From: Rhizobiaceae bacterium
GTDB taxonomy: Bacteria > Pseudomonadota > Alphaproteobacteria > Rhizobiales > Rhizobiaceae
DNA: 49,935 bases
Direction: 5' to 3'
Assembly: GCA_905339215.1 (NCBI GenBank)
Contig: CAJPFN010000066.1
Location: forward strand, 1-49,935
In this document: piece by piece, positions 7,247 to 15,190 of the stretch
Position numbering within the stretch: position 1 is the first letter of the stretch
Layout: each line of letters begins with the position of its first letter
The notes under the pieces: generated by a model
Database searches by the model: none
What the model saw: the letters and a program-made list of their open reading frames with translations, nothing else
Told to the model about the DNA's origin: nothing
Program-made: the position numbers and the translations under genes

Positions 7247-7861
7247 ATGACACTGGCCCTGACAAACCCGCCGGTGCCGTCACCGGTACCGGTGCTGCGG
7301 GTGCGCCGCGCGCGCAAAAAGGACGCAGCCGCCATCGCTCGGCTGTTCCTCGTCTCGTCGGACGGGCTCGCCGCCTACATCTGGAGCCGGCTCGCCGCGC
7401 CGGGCGAGAACCTCGCCGAGATCGGCGCCCGCCGCTATGCGCGCACCGGCACGGCGTTTTCCTTCGAGAACTGCCTGCTGGCCACCGTGGACGGCGCGGT
7501 GGCCGGCATGGCGCACGCCTTCCCGATGCCCGCCCGGGCGGAGGAGGATGTCGAGGACGACCCGGTGCTCGCGCCCTATGCGGCGCTCGAAGATCCCGGC
7601 TCGCTCTATCTCTCCGGCCTCGCGGTCGACGAGGCGCATCGCAGCCACGGCATCGGCGGCGCGTTGATGGACCATGTCGAGGGGCTGGCGATCGAGAAGA
7701 ATTGCCGCCGTGTCTCGCTGATCTGCTTCGAGCGCAACGAAGGCGCCATGCGGTTCTACCGCCGCCGTGGCTATCGCGAGATCGCGCGGCGCCCGCTCGT
7801 GCCGCATCCCACACTCCGCTACGCGGAGGGTGATGCGGTGCTGCTGGTCGGCTGCGCCTGA
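7247..7861 (+). CDS. GNAT family N-acetyltransferase
   Basis: A 204-residue single GNAT domain. The acetyl-CoA loop is motif A, VDEAHRSHGIGGALMDH, around residues 127-143 (R-x-x-G-I-G-G). Motif B, CFERNEGAMRFYRRRGY, follows near residues 163-179. Cytosolic acetyl transfer to an amine; the acceptor is unknown. The start ATG is preceded by GGAGAGGAATTC. It lies in a run of small plus-strand genes with the preceding DUF1127 gene and the following one-TM peptide, suggesting co-transcription. Confidence 0.92.
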   Translation: MTLALTNPPVPSPVPVLRVRRARKKDAAAIARLFLVSSDGLAAYIWSRLAAPGENLAEIGARRYARTGTAFSFENCLLATVDGAVAGMAHAFPMPARAEEDVEDDPVLAPYAALEDPGSLYLSGLAVDEAHRSHGIGGALMDHVEGLAIEKNCRRVSLICFERNEGAMRFYRRRGYREIARRPLVPHPTLRYAEGDAVLLVGCA

Positions 7862-7889
7862 CGACACCATCGATATCAGGAAGCCGGAC

Positions 7890-8054
7890 ATGGACAACCT
7901 CGAGACCTCGCGACGCGCGCGCCTGCGCGCGCCAGCCCTCCAAATCGCCGCGACCCTGCTCGTCATGGCGGCCTGCCTCGCCGGCGTCTTCCACGCCGCC
8001 GGCGCATTGCACCGCTGGACGGTGGAGACGCCGATCGTCGACCTCAGGCTCTGA
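7890..8054 (+). CDS. Small single-span membrane protein (54 aa)
   Basis: ATG 7890 lies 29 bases after the GNAT stop, with AGGAAG in front. The product is a basic N terminus (METSRRAR-like), one hydrophobic segment of about 22 residues (IAATLLVMAACLAGVFHAAG) and a short tail, topologically N-in. No family is recognised. Position, ribosome site and a hairpin just downstream (8074-8092) support a real gene; function unknown. Confidence 0.55.
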   Translation: MDNLETSRRARLRAPALQIAATLLVMAACLAGVFHAAGALHRWTVETPIVDLRL

Positions 8055-8073
8055 CGCCCGGATCGGCGCAACA

Positions 8074-8092
8074 CCGGGCGCGCCGCGCCCGG
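8074..8092 (+). terminator. GC hairpin after the one-TM peptide gene
   Basis: Perfect 8-bp stem (8074-8081 with 8085-8092) and 3-base loop, 20 bases after the stop codon, followed by a second 6-bp stem near 8097-8113. No U-run. Probably ends the methyltransferase-GNAT transcript. Confidence 0.45.
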
Positions 8093-8224
8093 CCCAGCGG
8101 CCGCGAAGGCCGCACCCAACCGGCTCGTTCCCGCAACGGACAGCGTAGCCATGGCTCCGGACAGGAAGGCGGTCCGGGGCTCGCCCTCCCACGCCTTCAC
8201 ACCAGGAAACGGAAAGGAACCACC

Positions 8225-8668
8225 ATGAAAACCGCTCACATTGCCGCCGCCCTCGTTGCGGCCTCGACGCTCGCCTTCGGCATCTCTTCCGCCGGCGCGC
8301 AGGACAAACCCACCCTCGAGGAGACCTACAAGGACATCGAGGCGGTCTATGGCGTCACGCCGGAATACATGAAGGTCTATCCCAAGCAGGGCCTCGCCGC
8401 GGCCTGGGCGCTGACCAAGGCGCTGGAGGTCGAGAAGGGCGCACTCGATCCCAAGATCAAGTCGCTGATCAACGTCGCGGTGGCGGCGCAGATCCCCTGC
8501 CGCTACTGCATCTGGCTCGACAGCAAGTTCGCCCGCGAACTCGGCGCCACCGATGAGGAGATCGCCGAGGCCGTCGCTCAGGCCGGCCTGACGCGCCACT
8601 GGAGCGCGGTCCTCAACGGCATGCAGATCGACTTCGAAGCCTTCAAGGCCGAGTTCGGCGGCGACTGA
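8225..8668 (+). CDS. Exported carboxymuconolactone decarboxylase/AhpD-like protein
   Basis: A 147-residue protein. Residues 1-25 are a Sec signal peptide (basic start, hydrophobic Ala-rich core, SSAGA cleavage site before QDK). The mature part is an AhpD-like helical domain with the redox pair IPCRYCIWLD, the position of the CxxC in AhpD peroxidase partners; the usual His four residues further is replaced by Asp. It may act as a periplasmic thiol peroxidase or disulfide-handling protein. AAAGGAACCACC precedes the ATG. A strong hairpin separates it from cydB. Confidence 0.85.
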   Translation: MKTAHIAAALVAASTLAFGISSAGAQDKPTLEETYKDIEAVYGVTPEYMKVYPKQGLAAAWALTKALEVEKGALDPKIKSLINVAVAAQIPCRYCIWLDSKFARELGATDEEIAEAVAQAGLTRHWSAVLNGMQIDFEAFKAEFGGD

Positions 8669-8686
8669 GCGCCGCTTCGAGGCAGT

Positions 8687-8711
8687 GTCCCGCCGGGACT
8701 CCCGGCGGGAC
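8687..8711. terminator. Bidirectional hairpin between AhpD-like gene and cydB
   Basis: A 10-bp perfect stem (8687-8696 with 8702-8711) and 5-base loop sit between the convergent genes, 18 bases after one stop and 8 bases from the other. It can serve as a terminator for both strands. Confidence 0.6.
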
Positions 8712-8719
8712 GCCTTCGT

Positions 8720-9724
8720 TCAATCGTACCTGAGATCCCCGGCCTTCCCGCCGAAGACGCGGTAGGCATAGAAGGAGTAGCCGACGATCACCGGCAGCAC
8801 GAAGCAGGCGCCGACGAGCACGACCGCAAGGCTCTCGGGCGCGGCCGCCGCCTGCCAGATGGTCAGCCGCTCGGGCACGACATAGGGGTAGAACGAATAG
8901 GCGAGGCCGGCGAAGCCGAGCGAAAAGATCAGCGCCAGCGTCAGGAAGGGCAGGATCGCGTGGCGGTCGCCTTCCCTCGGCAGGACGAAGGTCTGCCGCC
9001 ACAGCCAGAGGAACAGAAGCGCCGAAGCGACGGGAAGCGGCGACAGCAGGACGATCTCAGGCCAGGCGAACCATTTATCGAAGATGCGCGGCGAGGCGAG
9101 CGGGGTGGCGATCGACACGGCCGCGAGCCCGGCGGCGGTCAGGACCAGCGCGCCGCGCAGCCAGACGACGGCCTTCTTCTGCAACTCGCCTTCGGCCTTG
9201 TAGATCAGCCAGGCTGCCCCCATCGCCGCATAGGCGGCGGCGAGGCAGAGCGCCACGAGCAGGGCAAAGGCCATCGCCGCAAGCCCGGTGTCGAGGCCGA
9301 GAACGTAGATGCCGAGCATGTAGCCCTGCGCCAGCGAAGCGAGAAGCGAGCCGGCGAAGAAGGCGCGGTTCCAGCGCTGCTTGCGCGCGACCGGCACCTT
9401 GGCGCGGAAGTCGAAGGCGACGCCGCGCAGGATCAGCCCGGCGAGCAGCACGAAGACCGGCAGGTAGAGCGCAGTCAGGATGATACCGTGGGCGAGCGGA
9501 AAGGAGACGAGCAGCACGCCGACGGCGAGCACCAGCCAGGTCTCGTTGGCGTCCCAGAAGGGACCGATCGAAGCGATCATGACGTCCTTCTCGTGGTCGT
9601 CCGCCGCGGCGAAGAGGATGCCGATGCCGAGGTCGAAGCCGTCGAGGACGACATAGACGAGGATCGAAAGGCCCATCAGCGCGGCGAAGATCAGCGGCAG
9701 AAGCGTCGGCCAGTCGAGGGTCAT
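8720..9724 (-). CDS. cydB: Cytochrome bd ubiquinol oxidase subunit II
   Basis: A 334-residue integral membrane protein with about eight to nine hydrophobic segments, including the subunit II hallmarks VYVVLDGFDLGIGILF near the N terminus and ANETWLVLAVGVLLVSFP around residues 58-75. With CydA it reduces oxygen to water using quinol without pumping protons, at high oxygen affinity. Its ATG overlaps the cydA stop by four bases (ATGA), so the two are translationally coupled. The short length fits the cyanide-insensitive (CIO) clade rather than the E. coli type. No CydX-like peptide is evident after it. Confidence 0.95.
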   Translation of the reverse strand: MTLDWPTLLPLIFAALMGLSILVYVVLDGFDLGIGILFAAADDHEKDVMIASIGPFWDANETWLVLAVGVLLVSFPLAHGIILTALYLPVFVLLAGLILRGVAFDFRAKVPVARKQRWNRAFFAGSLLASLAQGYMLGIYVLGLDTGLAAMAFALLVALCLAAAYAAMGAAWLIYKAEGELQKKAVVWLRGALVLTAAGLAAVSIATPLASPRIFDKWFAWPEIVLLSPLPVASALLFLWLWRQTFVLPREGDRHAILPFLTLALIFSLGFAGLAYSFYPYVVPERLTIWQAAAAPESLAVVLVGACFVLPVIVGYSFYAYRVFGGKAGDLRYD

Positions 9725-11091
9725 CGTGCGGCCTCCATGTCCTGCGCCGGCTGAGCCATCGGCCGGTCGGCGAGTGCCGGCAGCGGCGAGGTGTCGCCGT
9801 CCTTCGCCGCCTTCAATGCCAGGTGGACGAGGACCGCAAGATAGGCGACGAGAAGGATAGCGTAGAGGGCGAGATAACCGGCCAGCGTCAGCGCCACATG
9901 ACTGCCGGCAACGGGGCCCATCGCTTCGTCAGTGCGCAGGATGCCGGTGACCAGCCAGGGCTGGCGGCCGATCTCGGTCGTGTACCAGCCGGCGAGCGTG
10001 GCCACCCAACCCGACACCGCCATCGGCACCATCAGCAACGCCAGCGGCCGCGGCAGCCGTCGGCGGCGGACGAAGACGGCCGCCGTCCACGACACGGCGA
10101 GCATCAGCAGACCCGTGCCGACCATGATGCGGAAGCCCCAGAAGAGCGGCAGCACCGGTGGATGGTTGCCGACGAAGTCGTTCAGTCCGGGGACGACGCC
10201 GTCGAGGCTGTGGGTGAGGACGAGGCTGCCGGCATTGGGGATGGCGATCTCGAACCGGTTCTCGCGGGCTTCCTCGTCGGGCCAGGCGAACAGGATCAGC
10301 GGCACGCTGCCCCTGGTCTCCCAGTTGGCCTCCATGGCGGCGACCTTCTGCGGCTGGTGCTCGAGCGTGTTCAGCCCATGCTGGTCGCCGACGAGAACCT
10401 GCACGGGGATGAGGATCGCGGCGGTGAAGACGCCGGTGCGCATCGCCTTCCACATGGAATCGGACCTGTCGCCGGCGAGGTGGCGCAGCGCCGAGAAGCC
10501 GGCGACCAGGAAGGAGACGGTGAGGCCCGAGGCAATCAGCATGTGGACCAGCCGCCAGGGAAAGGACGGATTGAAGATGACCTTCGCCCAGTCTGTCGCG
10601 TGCGCCACGCCGTCGCGCATCTCGAAGCCGGCCGGCGTCTGCATCCAAGAATTGAGGGCGAGGATCCAGAACGCCGACATGGTGGTGCCGAAGGCGACGA
10701 GGAAGGTGGCCAGCGTGTGGACGCGGTTGGAGACGCGGCGGAAGCCGAACAGCATGATGCCGAGGAACACCGCCTCAAGGAAGAAGGCGGTCAGCACCTC
10801 GTAGGCGAGCAGCGGCCCGGCGATGTTGCCGACCTTCTCCATGTAGCCCGGCCAGTTGGTGCCGAACTGGAAGCTCATGGTCACGCCGGAAACGACGCCG
10901 AGCGCGAAGGAGAGCGCAAACACCTTCACCCAGGTGAAATAGGCGCGCATCCAGCCGACGTCGCCGGTGCGGTTGTAGCGCAGCTTGAAGAAGAGCAGGA
11001 CCCAGCCGAGCGCGATGGTGACTGCGGGGAAGAGGATGTGGAACGAGATGTTCGCCCCGAACTGGATTCTCGACAGAAGCAGGGGGTCCAT
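9721..11091 (-). CDS. cydA: Cytochrome bd ubiquinol oxidase subunit I
   Basis: A 456-residue heme-binding subunit with about nine hydrophobic segments. Conserved features include His18 in the first helix (NISFHILFPA, the heme b595 ligand region), WRLVHMLIASG with the second ligand His, the substrate-side segment FGTNWPGYM, and TEIGRQPW near the C-terminal third. The quinol-binding Q loop is short, as in the CIO branch. It begins a two-gene cydAB operon; the assembly ABC transporter cydDC is not in the window. The divergent chemoreceptor gene shares the 173-base upstream gap, in which I see no convincing FNR or ArcA-type site. Confidence 0.95.
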   Translation of the reverse strand: MDPLLLSRIQFGANISFHILFPAVTIALGWVLLFFKLRYNRTGDVGWMRAYFTWVKVFALSFALGVVSGVTMSFQFGTNWPGYMEKVGNIAGPLLAYEVLTAFFLEAVFLGIMLFGFRRVSNRVHTLATFLVAFGTTMSAFWILALNSWMQTPAGFEMRDGVAHATDWAKVIFNPSFPWRLVHMLIASGLTVSFLVAGFSALRHLAGDRSDSMWKAMRTGVFTAAILIPVQVLVGDQHGLNTLEHQPQKVAAMEANWETRGSVPLILFAWPDEEARENRFEIAIPNAGSLVLTHSLDGVVPGLNDFVGNHPPVLPLFWGFRIMVGTGLLMLAVSWTAAVFVRRRRLPRPLALLMVPMAVSGWVATLAGWYTTEIGRQPWLVTGILRTDEAMGPVAGSHVALTLAGYLALYAILLVAYLAVLVHLALKAAKDGDTSPLPALADRPMAQPAQDMEAAR

Positions 11092-11264
11092 GGCGGGTTC
11101 CGACCTTCGACCGATGAAGAACTAGGGCCGTCAAGCGACCGGGTCAAAGCGGCGCGGCGTCGCGCGGGACCGAGTGTCGCAGCCAAACGCGGTTCGGTCT
11201 GGTTAACGGACCCGTAACGCGCAGCGGATATCCTTGGTTAGTTAAACGCCGCGCGGACCCCCAG

Positions 11265-12713
11265 ATGAACATTGCCCTTCGCCGCATCGACGCCGATGAT
11301 ACAGGGAACGAGGCCGGATACGGTAACGTCGACATCGCCGATATCGGCCGGCGCGCCAGCCGGCTCGGCATCGAGATCGCCGACATCGTCGGGCTGATCG
11401 ACGATCTCGGCGGGCTTGGCCGAACACAGCTCGAGACGCTGCGCAGCGTGGTACGCTCGGCGCGCGAATCGGGCGAGACGAACAGCCGTCTGGCGCAGTC
11501 GATGGAAGAGGCCCGTTCGTCGGCCGCGGACACCCGGACGATCCTCGAGACGGGCGCGGCGACCCTCGCCTCCACGCTTTCCCACGCAGTGGACAACATG
11601 CGCACGCTGAGCGAGGGCGTGCTGGGCTTCAACGAGTCCCTGGAGAAGGTCAGCTCGACGATCGCGATGGTGCGCGAGGCGAGCGCCTCGATCAACGAGA
11701 TCGCGCGCGAGACGCAGCTCGTTGCCCTCAACGCCAGTATCGAAGCCGCCAGGCTCGGCGAGGCGGGCAAGGGCTTCGCCGTCATCGGCAGCGCGGTGAA
11801 GGTGCTCGCCGACCAGATCAGCGCCTTCGCCAAGCAGAACGAGACCAGTCTCGCGGCGCTGCAGGGAACGCTGACGGACCTGTCCCAGCGCACGAAGCAG
11901 AGCGCCAAGACCGCCGAGGCAGCGGTCGAAGCCTCGAACGAGGCGGCCGAAGCGACGCGCACGCTCCAGGCACTGTCGACGACCGTGCAGCAATTGACGG
12001 GACGCATCGAGGGCATGGCCGATCCCGTCCAGCGCAACATCGACAGCAGCGCCAGGCTCGGCCAGAGCGTGCGCGAACTCGCCTCACTGTCGAAGACCTG
12101 CCAAGGCAAGCTCGACGCTGCGGGCGAACGCTCCCAGGCCATCCTCGACATCTCCGAGGACTTCATCCTTTTCATCGCCCAGAGCGGCATCGAGACGCCC
12201 GACACGCCGGTGATCGAGATCTGCCGGATGACGGCTGACGCAATCGCCGAACTGTTCACCGGCGCCATCGACCGGGGCGAGCTATCGATGTCGGACCTGT
12301 TCGACGAGGACTACCGACCAGTGCCGGGAACCGACCCGCAACAGGTGCTGACCCGTTTTACCGATTTCACCGATCGCGTCCTGCCGCCGATCCAGGAGCC
12401 GGTGGTGAAGCTCAACGAGCGCATCACCTTCTGCGCGGCCGTCGACCGCAACGGCTACCTGCCCACCCACAACCTGGTCTATTCAAAGCCACAGGGCGAC
12501 GACCCGGTGTGGAACGCCGCCAACTGCCGCAACCATCGTATCTTCAACGATCGCACCGGCCTCGGCGCCGGCCGCAACACGAAGCCGTTCCTGCTGCAGA
12601 CCTACCGGCGCGACATGGGCGGCGGCAATTTCGTGCTGATGAAGGACGTCTCCGCGCCGATCATCGTTCGGGGCCGCCACTGGGGCGGATTCCGCGTCGG
12701 CTTCAAGCCCTGA
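11265..12713 (+). CDS. Soluble methyl-accepting chemotaxis protein
   Basis: A 482-residue protein without any membrane segment. Residues 20-290 are coiled coil with the receptor hairpin tip [20 protein letters not shown] and GKGFAVIG, which contacts CheW and CheA. The C-terminal 160 residues are a different domain with conserved-looking blocks: [40 protein letters not shown] and [19 protein letters not shown] have seen these blocks at the end of other cytosolic receptors; they probably form a sensor, perhaps binding a cofactor or small ligand. No che genes are nearby. It diverges from cydAB, which suggests, without proof, a link to oxygen or redox taxis. Confidence 0.88.
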   Translation: MNIALRRIDADDTGNEAGYGNVDIADIGRRASRLGIEIADIVGLIDDLGGLGRTQLETLRSVVRSARESGETNSRLAQSMEEARSSAADTRTILETGAATLASTLSHAVDNMRTLSEGVLGFNESLEKVSSTIAMVREASASINEIARETQLVALNASIEAARLGEAGKGFAVIGSAVKVLADQISAFAKQNETSLAALQGTLTDLSQRTKQSAKTAEAAVEASNEAAEATRTLQALSTTVQQLTGRIEGMADPVQRNIDSSARLGQSVRELASLSKTCQGKLDAAGERSQAILDISEDFILFIAQSGIETPDTPVIEICRMTADAIAELFTGAIDRGELSMSDLFDEDYRPVPGTDPQQVLTRFTDFTDRVLPPIQEPVVKLNERITFCAAVDRNGYLPTHNLVYSKPQGDDPVWNAANCRNHRIFNDRTGLGAGRNTKPFLLQTYRRDMGGGNFVLMKDVSAPIIVRGRHWGGFRVGFKP

Positions 12714-12788
12714 GCGCGGGGGACAAGCTCCACGCAACGCCCGCTGGCTAGACTGGCGTCGATTGGCCAGAGCCGCGGAAGCACCGCC

Positions 12789-13427
12789 ATGCAGATCGCC
12801 GGCATACGCTCCGTTCTAAACGGACGCACGACCCGTTCCGACGTACCGGGGGGACGGGCCGCAGAACCCACCCAGCCGGCACGGGAGACAGCCGCGCCGG
12901 GACGCATCTCGGCGTTGGCACCGCTGCCGCCCTCGCCCGTGCGCGATTCGGCATTGGCGCGCCCTGTGGTGATCGCCTTCCCAGGCGCCGAGGATAGAAC
13001 CACCGTAGACGCCCGCATGACGCGCGACGCCCACCGCGCCTATCGCGACGTGCAGAACACCGCCGCGCCGCGTGCCGCCCTGACGCTCGCCGAGGACGCC
13101 GCGGAAGTCGCAACCCCGGTACGGTCCGTCGCGCGCCCGGCCCGGACCGAGGCGCCGGCCCGCGAGGAATCCTCCTCCGACGCATCGCGGCCGACACAGA
13201 CCGGCGTTCCCGGTTCGGTCTCGCAGGGACTGGCGACGCTGTGGCGGCTCCTTTCCGGACAGGCCGACGTCGTCGCGGACAGGCAACGCAAGGCGCCGCG
13301 CAAGGCGGCGGCTGCTGTACATCAGGCTGGCGTGTTGCCGGCCGACGAGGGGGGATGGACCGAGGCGCTGACGCTGTTCACGCTCGTGGCCACGGTCTGC
13401 CTGGCAATCTGGCTCCTGCTGTTCTGA
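12789..13427 (+). CDS. Hypothetical protein with one C-terminal membrane segment
   Basis: A 212-residue frame. The first 180 residues are low in hydrophobicity and rich in Ala, Pro, Arg and Thr, probably disordered. The last 20 residues (LFTLVATVCLAIWLLLF) are a clear membrane anchor with the N terminus in the cytoplasm. No family is recognised. A GGAAG element lies 8 bases before the ATG. It follows the chemoreceptor by 75 bases and converges with nrsF. The tail-anchor design suggests a membrane-tethered adaptor, but this is speculation. Confidence 0.55.
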   Translation: MQIAGIRSVLNGRTTRSDVPGGRAAEPTQPARETAAPGRISALAPLPPSPVRDSALARPVVIAFPGAEDRTTVDARMTRDAHRAYRDVQNTAAPRAALTLAEDAAEVATPVRSVARPARTEAPAREESSSDASRPTQTGVPGSVSQGLATLWRLLSGQADVVADRQRKAPRKAAAAVHQAGVLPADEGGWTEALTLFTLVATVCLAIWLLLF

Positions 13428-13435
13428 AGAAAATG

Positions 13436-13449
13436 CGCCGGTTCCGGCG
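13436..13449. terminator. Short hairpin between convergent genes
   Basis: CGCCGG and CCGGCG arms (6 bp) around two bases, between the hypothetical gene's stop (13427) and the nrsF stop (13456). Read on the minus strand it is followed by CATTTTCTTC, giving a weak U-rich tail, so it may end the sigF-nrsF transcript. Confidence 0.4.
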
Positions 13450-13455
13450 AGCGGC

Positions 13456-14094
13456 TCACCAGCGGGCAAGACGCGGCGCGGCGAGCGCGCCGACGCAAGC
13501 GAGGCTGGCGATGGCCAGCGAATACCATGTGGCGACGAACAGCGGCGAATCGTCGGTGCAGTGCGCGGCGTAGAACGTGGCGGCCAGGCCACCCGCGGCG
13601 ATACCCGCGACCGCGCCGGCGAACACCGGCCGGGTCGGCGCGCCGTAGCGCAGGACGCCGAGGAAGACGGCGAGCGGAGCGATCCCGATCAGCGGGATGA
13701 AGGTCAGGCAGAGGGCGAGGTTGCTGCCGACGAGGCGAGCGGCGTAGTCGGCCGGTGGAATCACGACGAATTCGATCACGACCGCCGCCGCGAGCAGGAG
13801 CGGCGCCAGCGCCAGGAAGGGCGCGGCGCGCGAAGCCGGCGCGCCCGGCCGCGCGAGAAGGCGCAGCAGGACGAAAGCGGACGCCGCCAGGAGCCCGGTG
13901 ACGAGGAACTTGAAGAGGAAACGCGGCGTCTCGACAGCCAGGGCGAAATCAGCGCGCGGGCCGAGCAGGACGAAGAAGGCGACGGCGGCGACCGCCACCG
14001 CGAGGGCGGCGGCGGCCCACCATGCGGCGGCGAGCGGCGGCGAACGCCTGGCGGCGTCGGCGGAAATCGCCCTGATCAGATCGTCGGTGCGCAT
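13456..14094 (-). CDS. nrsF: NrsF family anti-sigma factor (DUF1109)
   Basis: A 212-residue inner-membrane protein with a short cytoplasmic N terminus (MRTDDLIRAISADAAR) and six hydrophobic segments, the layout of NrsF/DUF1109. It begins one base after the sigF stop codon, so the two genes are coupled. Cys129 (LALCLTF) and Cys179 (YAAHCTDD) sit almost exactly where the two conserved cysteines of the Caulobacter NrsF occur; there they are reported to be needed to release the sigma factor under metal stress. A third Cys is at 200. Predicted role: hold SigF at the membrane until copper or a similar stress modifies the thiols. Confidence 0.9.
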   Translation of the reverse strand: MRTDDLIRAISADAARRSPPLAAAWWAAAALAVAVAAVAFFVLLGPRADFALAVETPRFLFKFLVTGLLAASAFVLLRLLARPGAPASRAAPFLALAPLLLAAAVVIEFVVIPPADYAARLVGSNLALCLTFIPLIGIAPLAVFLGVLRYGAPTRPVFAGAVAGIAAGGLAATFYAAHCTDDSPLFVATWYSLAIASLACVGALAAPRLARW

Positions 14095-14095
14095 C

Positions 14096-14632
14096 TCAGT
14101 CCCTTCCGAACCTCCTCGCGATAGCAGCCAGGCCACGGTGCAGCGCGACGCGGACGGCCGTCTCGGTCATGCCAAGCCGGCGCGCGGTCTCGCCGATCGA
14201 TTGGCCGTCGACGGTGATCGCGGAGACGACGCCGCGCTGTCCGGGCGCCAGCCCATCGAGCGCCCGTCCGATGTCACGCTCGCTGAGGCGTTCCGTCTCG
14301 GGCTGGGCGAGCGTCTCGGCGACCTCGTCGACGTCGATCTCGACCCGGCGGCCGCGGCGACGGTAGGCGTCGACGATCTTGAAGCGCGCGATGGCGTACA
14401 CCCAGGGTAACACCGGGGCGTCGACGATCCAGGTGTGCCGCTTCAGGTGGATGGCCAAGAGGGTCTCCTGCACGATATCCTCCGGATCGACGGCACCGTC
14501 GCCTATCCTGCGTCGGGCGAAGCCGCGCACGAGCGCCGCGGTGCGCTCGAGGAATCGGGCATAATCCCGCTCGTCGCCCGCGATCGCCGAGCGCAGGAGT
14601 TCGGCTAGCAGGGAATCGTCGCTGCTGGCCAA
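14096..14632 (-). CDS. sigF: ECF sigma factor SigF
   Basis: A 178-residue ECF sigma factor. Region 2 ([15 protein letters not shown], then [14 protein letters not shown]) and region 4 ([19 protein letters not shown]) are both clear. The start is probably TTG 14632, since GGGAGG stands 8 bases upstream and no ATG is available before region 2. A GTAACA-N16-CGAA promoter (14650-14675) lies directly upstream, so the gene is predicted to be autoregulated. It forms an operon with the membrane anti-sigma gene nrsF and is divergent from bufA1-bufD, its probable main target. Confidence 0.92.
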   Translation of the reverse strand: MASSDDSLLAELLRSAIAGDERDYARFLERTAALVRGFARRRIGDGAVDPEDIVQETLLAIHLKRHTWIVDAPVLPWVYAIARFKIVDAYRRRGRRVEIDVDEVAETLAQPETERLSERDIGRALDGLAPGQRGVVSAITVDGQSIGETARRLGMTETAVRVALHRGLAAIARRFGRD

Positions 14633-14649
14633 AGCTTCGTCCTCCCTGT

Positions 14650-14675
14650 TTCGCGCGCGAGCGCGCCCTTGTTAC
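14650..14675 (-). promoter_or_regulatory. SigF-type promoter of sigF-nrsF
   Basis: On the minus strand GTAACA (14675-14670) is followed by exactly 16 bases and CGAA (14653-14650). This matches the GTAACC-N16-CGAA motif known for Caulobacter SigF and mirrors the copy driving bufA1. A start site about seven bases past the -10 would leave a leader of only about 10 bases before TTG 14632. Confidence 0.75.
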
Positions 14676-14740
14676 GCGGGCAGCGGAAGAAAGTCCAAAC
14701 AAACGGATTTCGCGATCACGAAGTCGTGTTGCGCCACAGC

Positions 14741-14766
14741 GTAACGCCGGCTGCCGGTCCGCCGAA
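14741..14766 (+). promoter_or_regulatory. SigF-type promoter of the bufferin operon
   Basis: GTAACG (14741-14746), a 16-base spacer and CGAA (14763-14766), the same architecture as the divergent sigF promoter; the two -35 elements are 65 bases apart. The predicted leader to the bufA1 ATG is about 45 bases and includes AAGGAG at 14808-14813. Confidence 0.8.
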
Positions 14767-14819
14767 CTGGAGAATGCGCGGCCGATGGACGGCGCGCGAC
14801 AGATCCAAGGAGACGATCC

Positions 14820-15107
14820 ATGACCCGTTCCACGCTCGCACTCGCCCTCGCCGGCTCTCTGACTTCGGCCCTCGCCACCGCTGCCTTCGCCGGCCCGGTG
14901 AGCGCCGAATACATGTCCGGCAAGGAGAAGTGCTACGGCATCGCGCTCGCCGGGCAGAACGACTGCGCCGCCGGACCTGGCACGACCTGCGCCGGCACCT
15001 CGACCAAGGACTTCCAGGGCAATGCCTGGAAGGCGGTCCCGGCCGGTACCTGCACGACGATGAACGTCGACGGCCACATGGGCATGCTCGAGCCCATGGA
15101 GGGCTAA
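14820..15107 (+). CDS. bufA1: Bufferin precursor peptide (DUF2282, BufA1)
   Basis: A 95-residue exported peptide. Residues 1-24 are a signal peptide (ALATAAFA cleavage). The mature part has four cysteines, Cys38 (EKCYG), Cys49 (NDCAAG), Cys57 (TTCAG) and Cys78 (AGTCT), plus the family pattern [13 protein letters not shown] and [10 protein letters not shown]. Bufferins are RiPPs whose cysteines are modified by an MNIO enzyme (BufB, helped by BufC) before export, and they protect cells by chelating copper. It is the first gene of the bufA1BCD operon behind a SigF promoter, and a hairpin follows it. Family assignment is firm; metal specificity here is inferred. Confidence 0.93.
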   Translation: MTRSTLALALAGSLTSALATAAFAGPVSAEYMSGKEKCYGIALAGQNDCAAGPGTTCAGTSTKDFQGNAWKAVPAGTCTTMNVDGHMGMLEPMEG

Positions 15108-15114
15108 GGCTACC

Positions 15115-15141
15115 GGGAGGCTCCGCCCGGCGGGGCCTCCC
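15115..15141 (+). terminator. Intercistronic hairpin between bufA1 and bufB
   Basis: A 12-bp stem (15115-15126 with 15130-15141, one G-U pair) with a 3-base loop begins 8 bases after the bufA1 stop. A partial terminator or RNase barrier here would make precursor mRNA more abundant than enzyme mRNA, a common arrangement in peptide operons. Confidence 0.55.
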
Positions 15142-15190
15142 CATGCCCGCAGACCTGCCGACGACAACCGATACAGTGAAGAGCACCCCG

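Noticed and set aside
9823-11217. 464-codon plus-strand frame opposite cydA
   Set aside because: Shadow of cydA, repetitive Glu/Gly/Arg composition and no domain.
11092-11264. GTAACG at 11214 as another SigF promoter
   Set aside because: No CGAA is found 16 bases later (GGTT instead).
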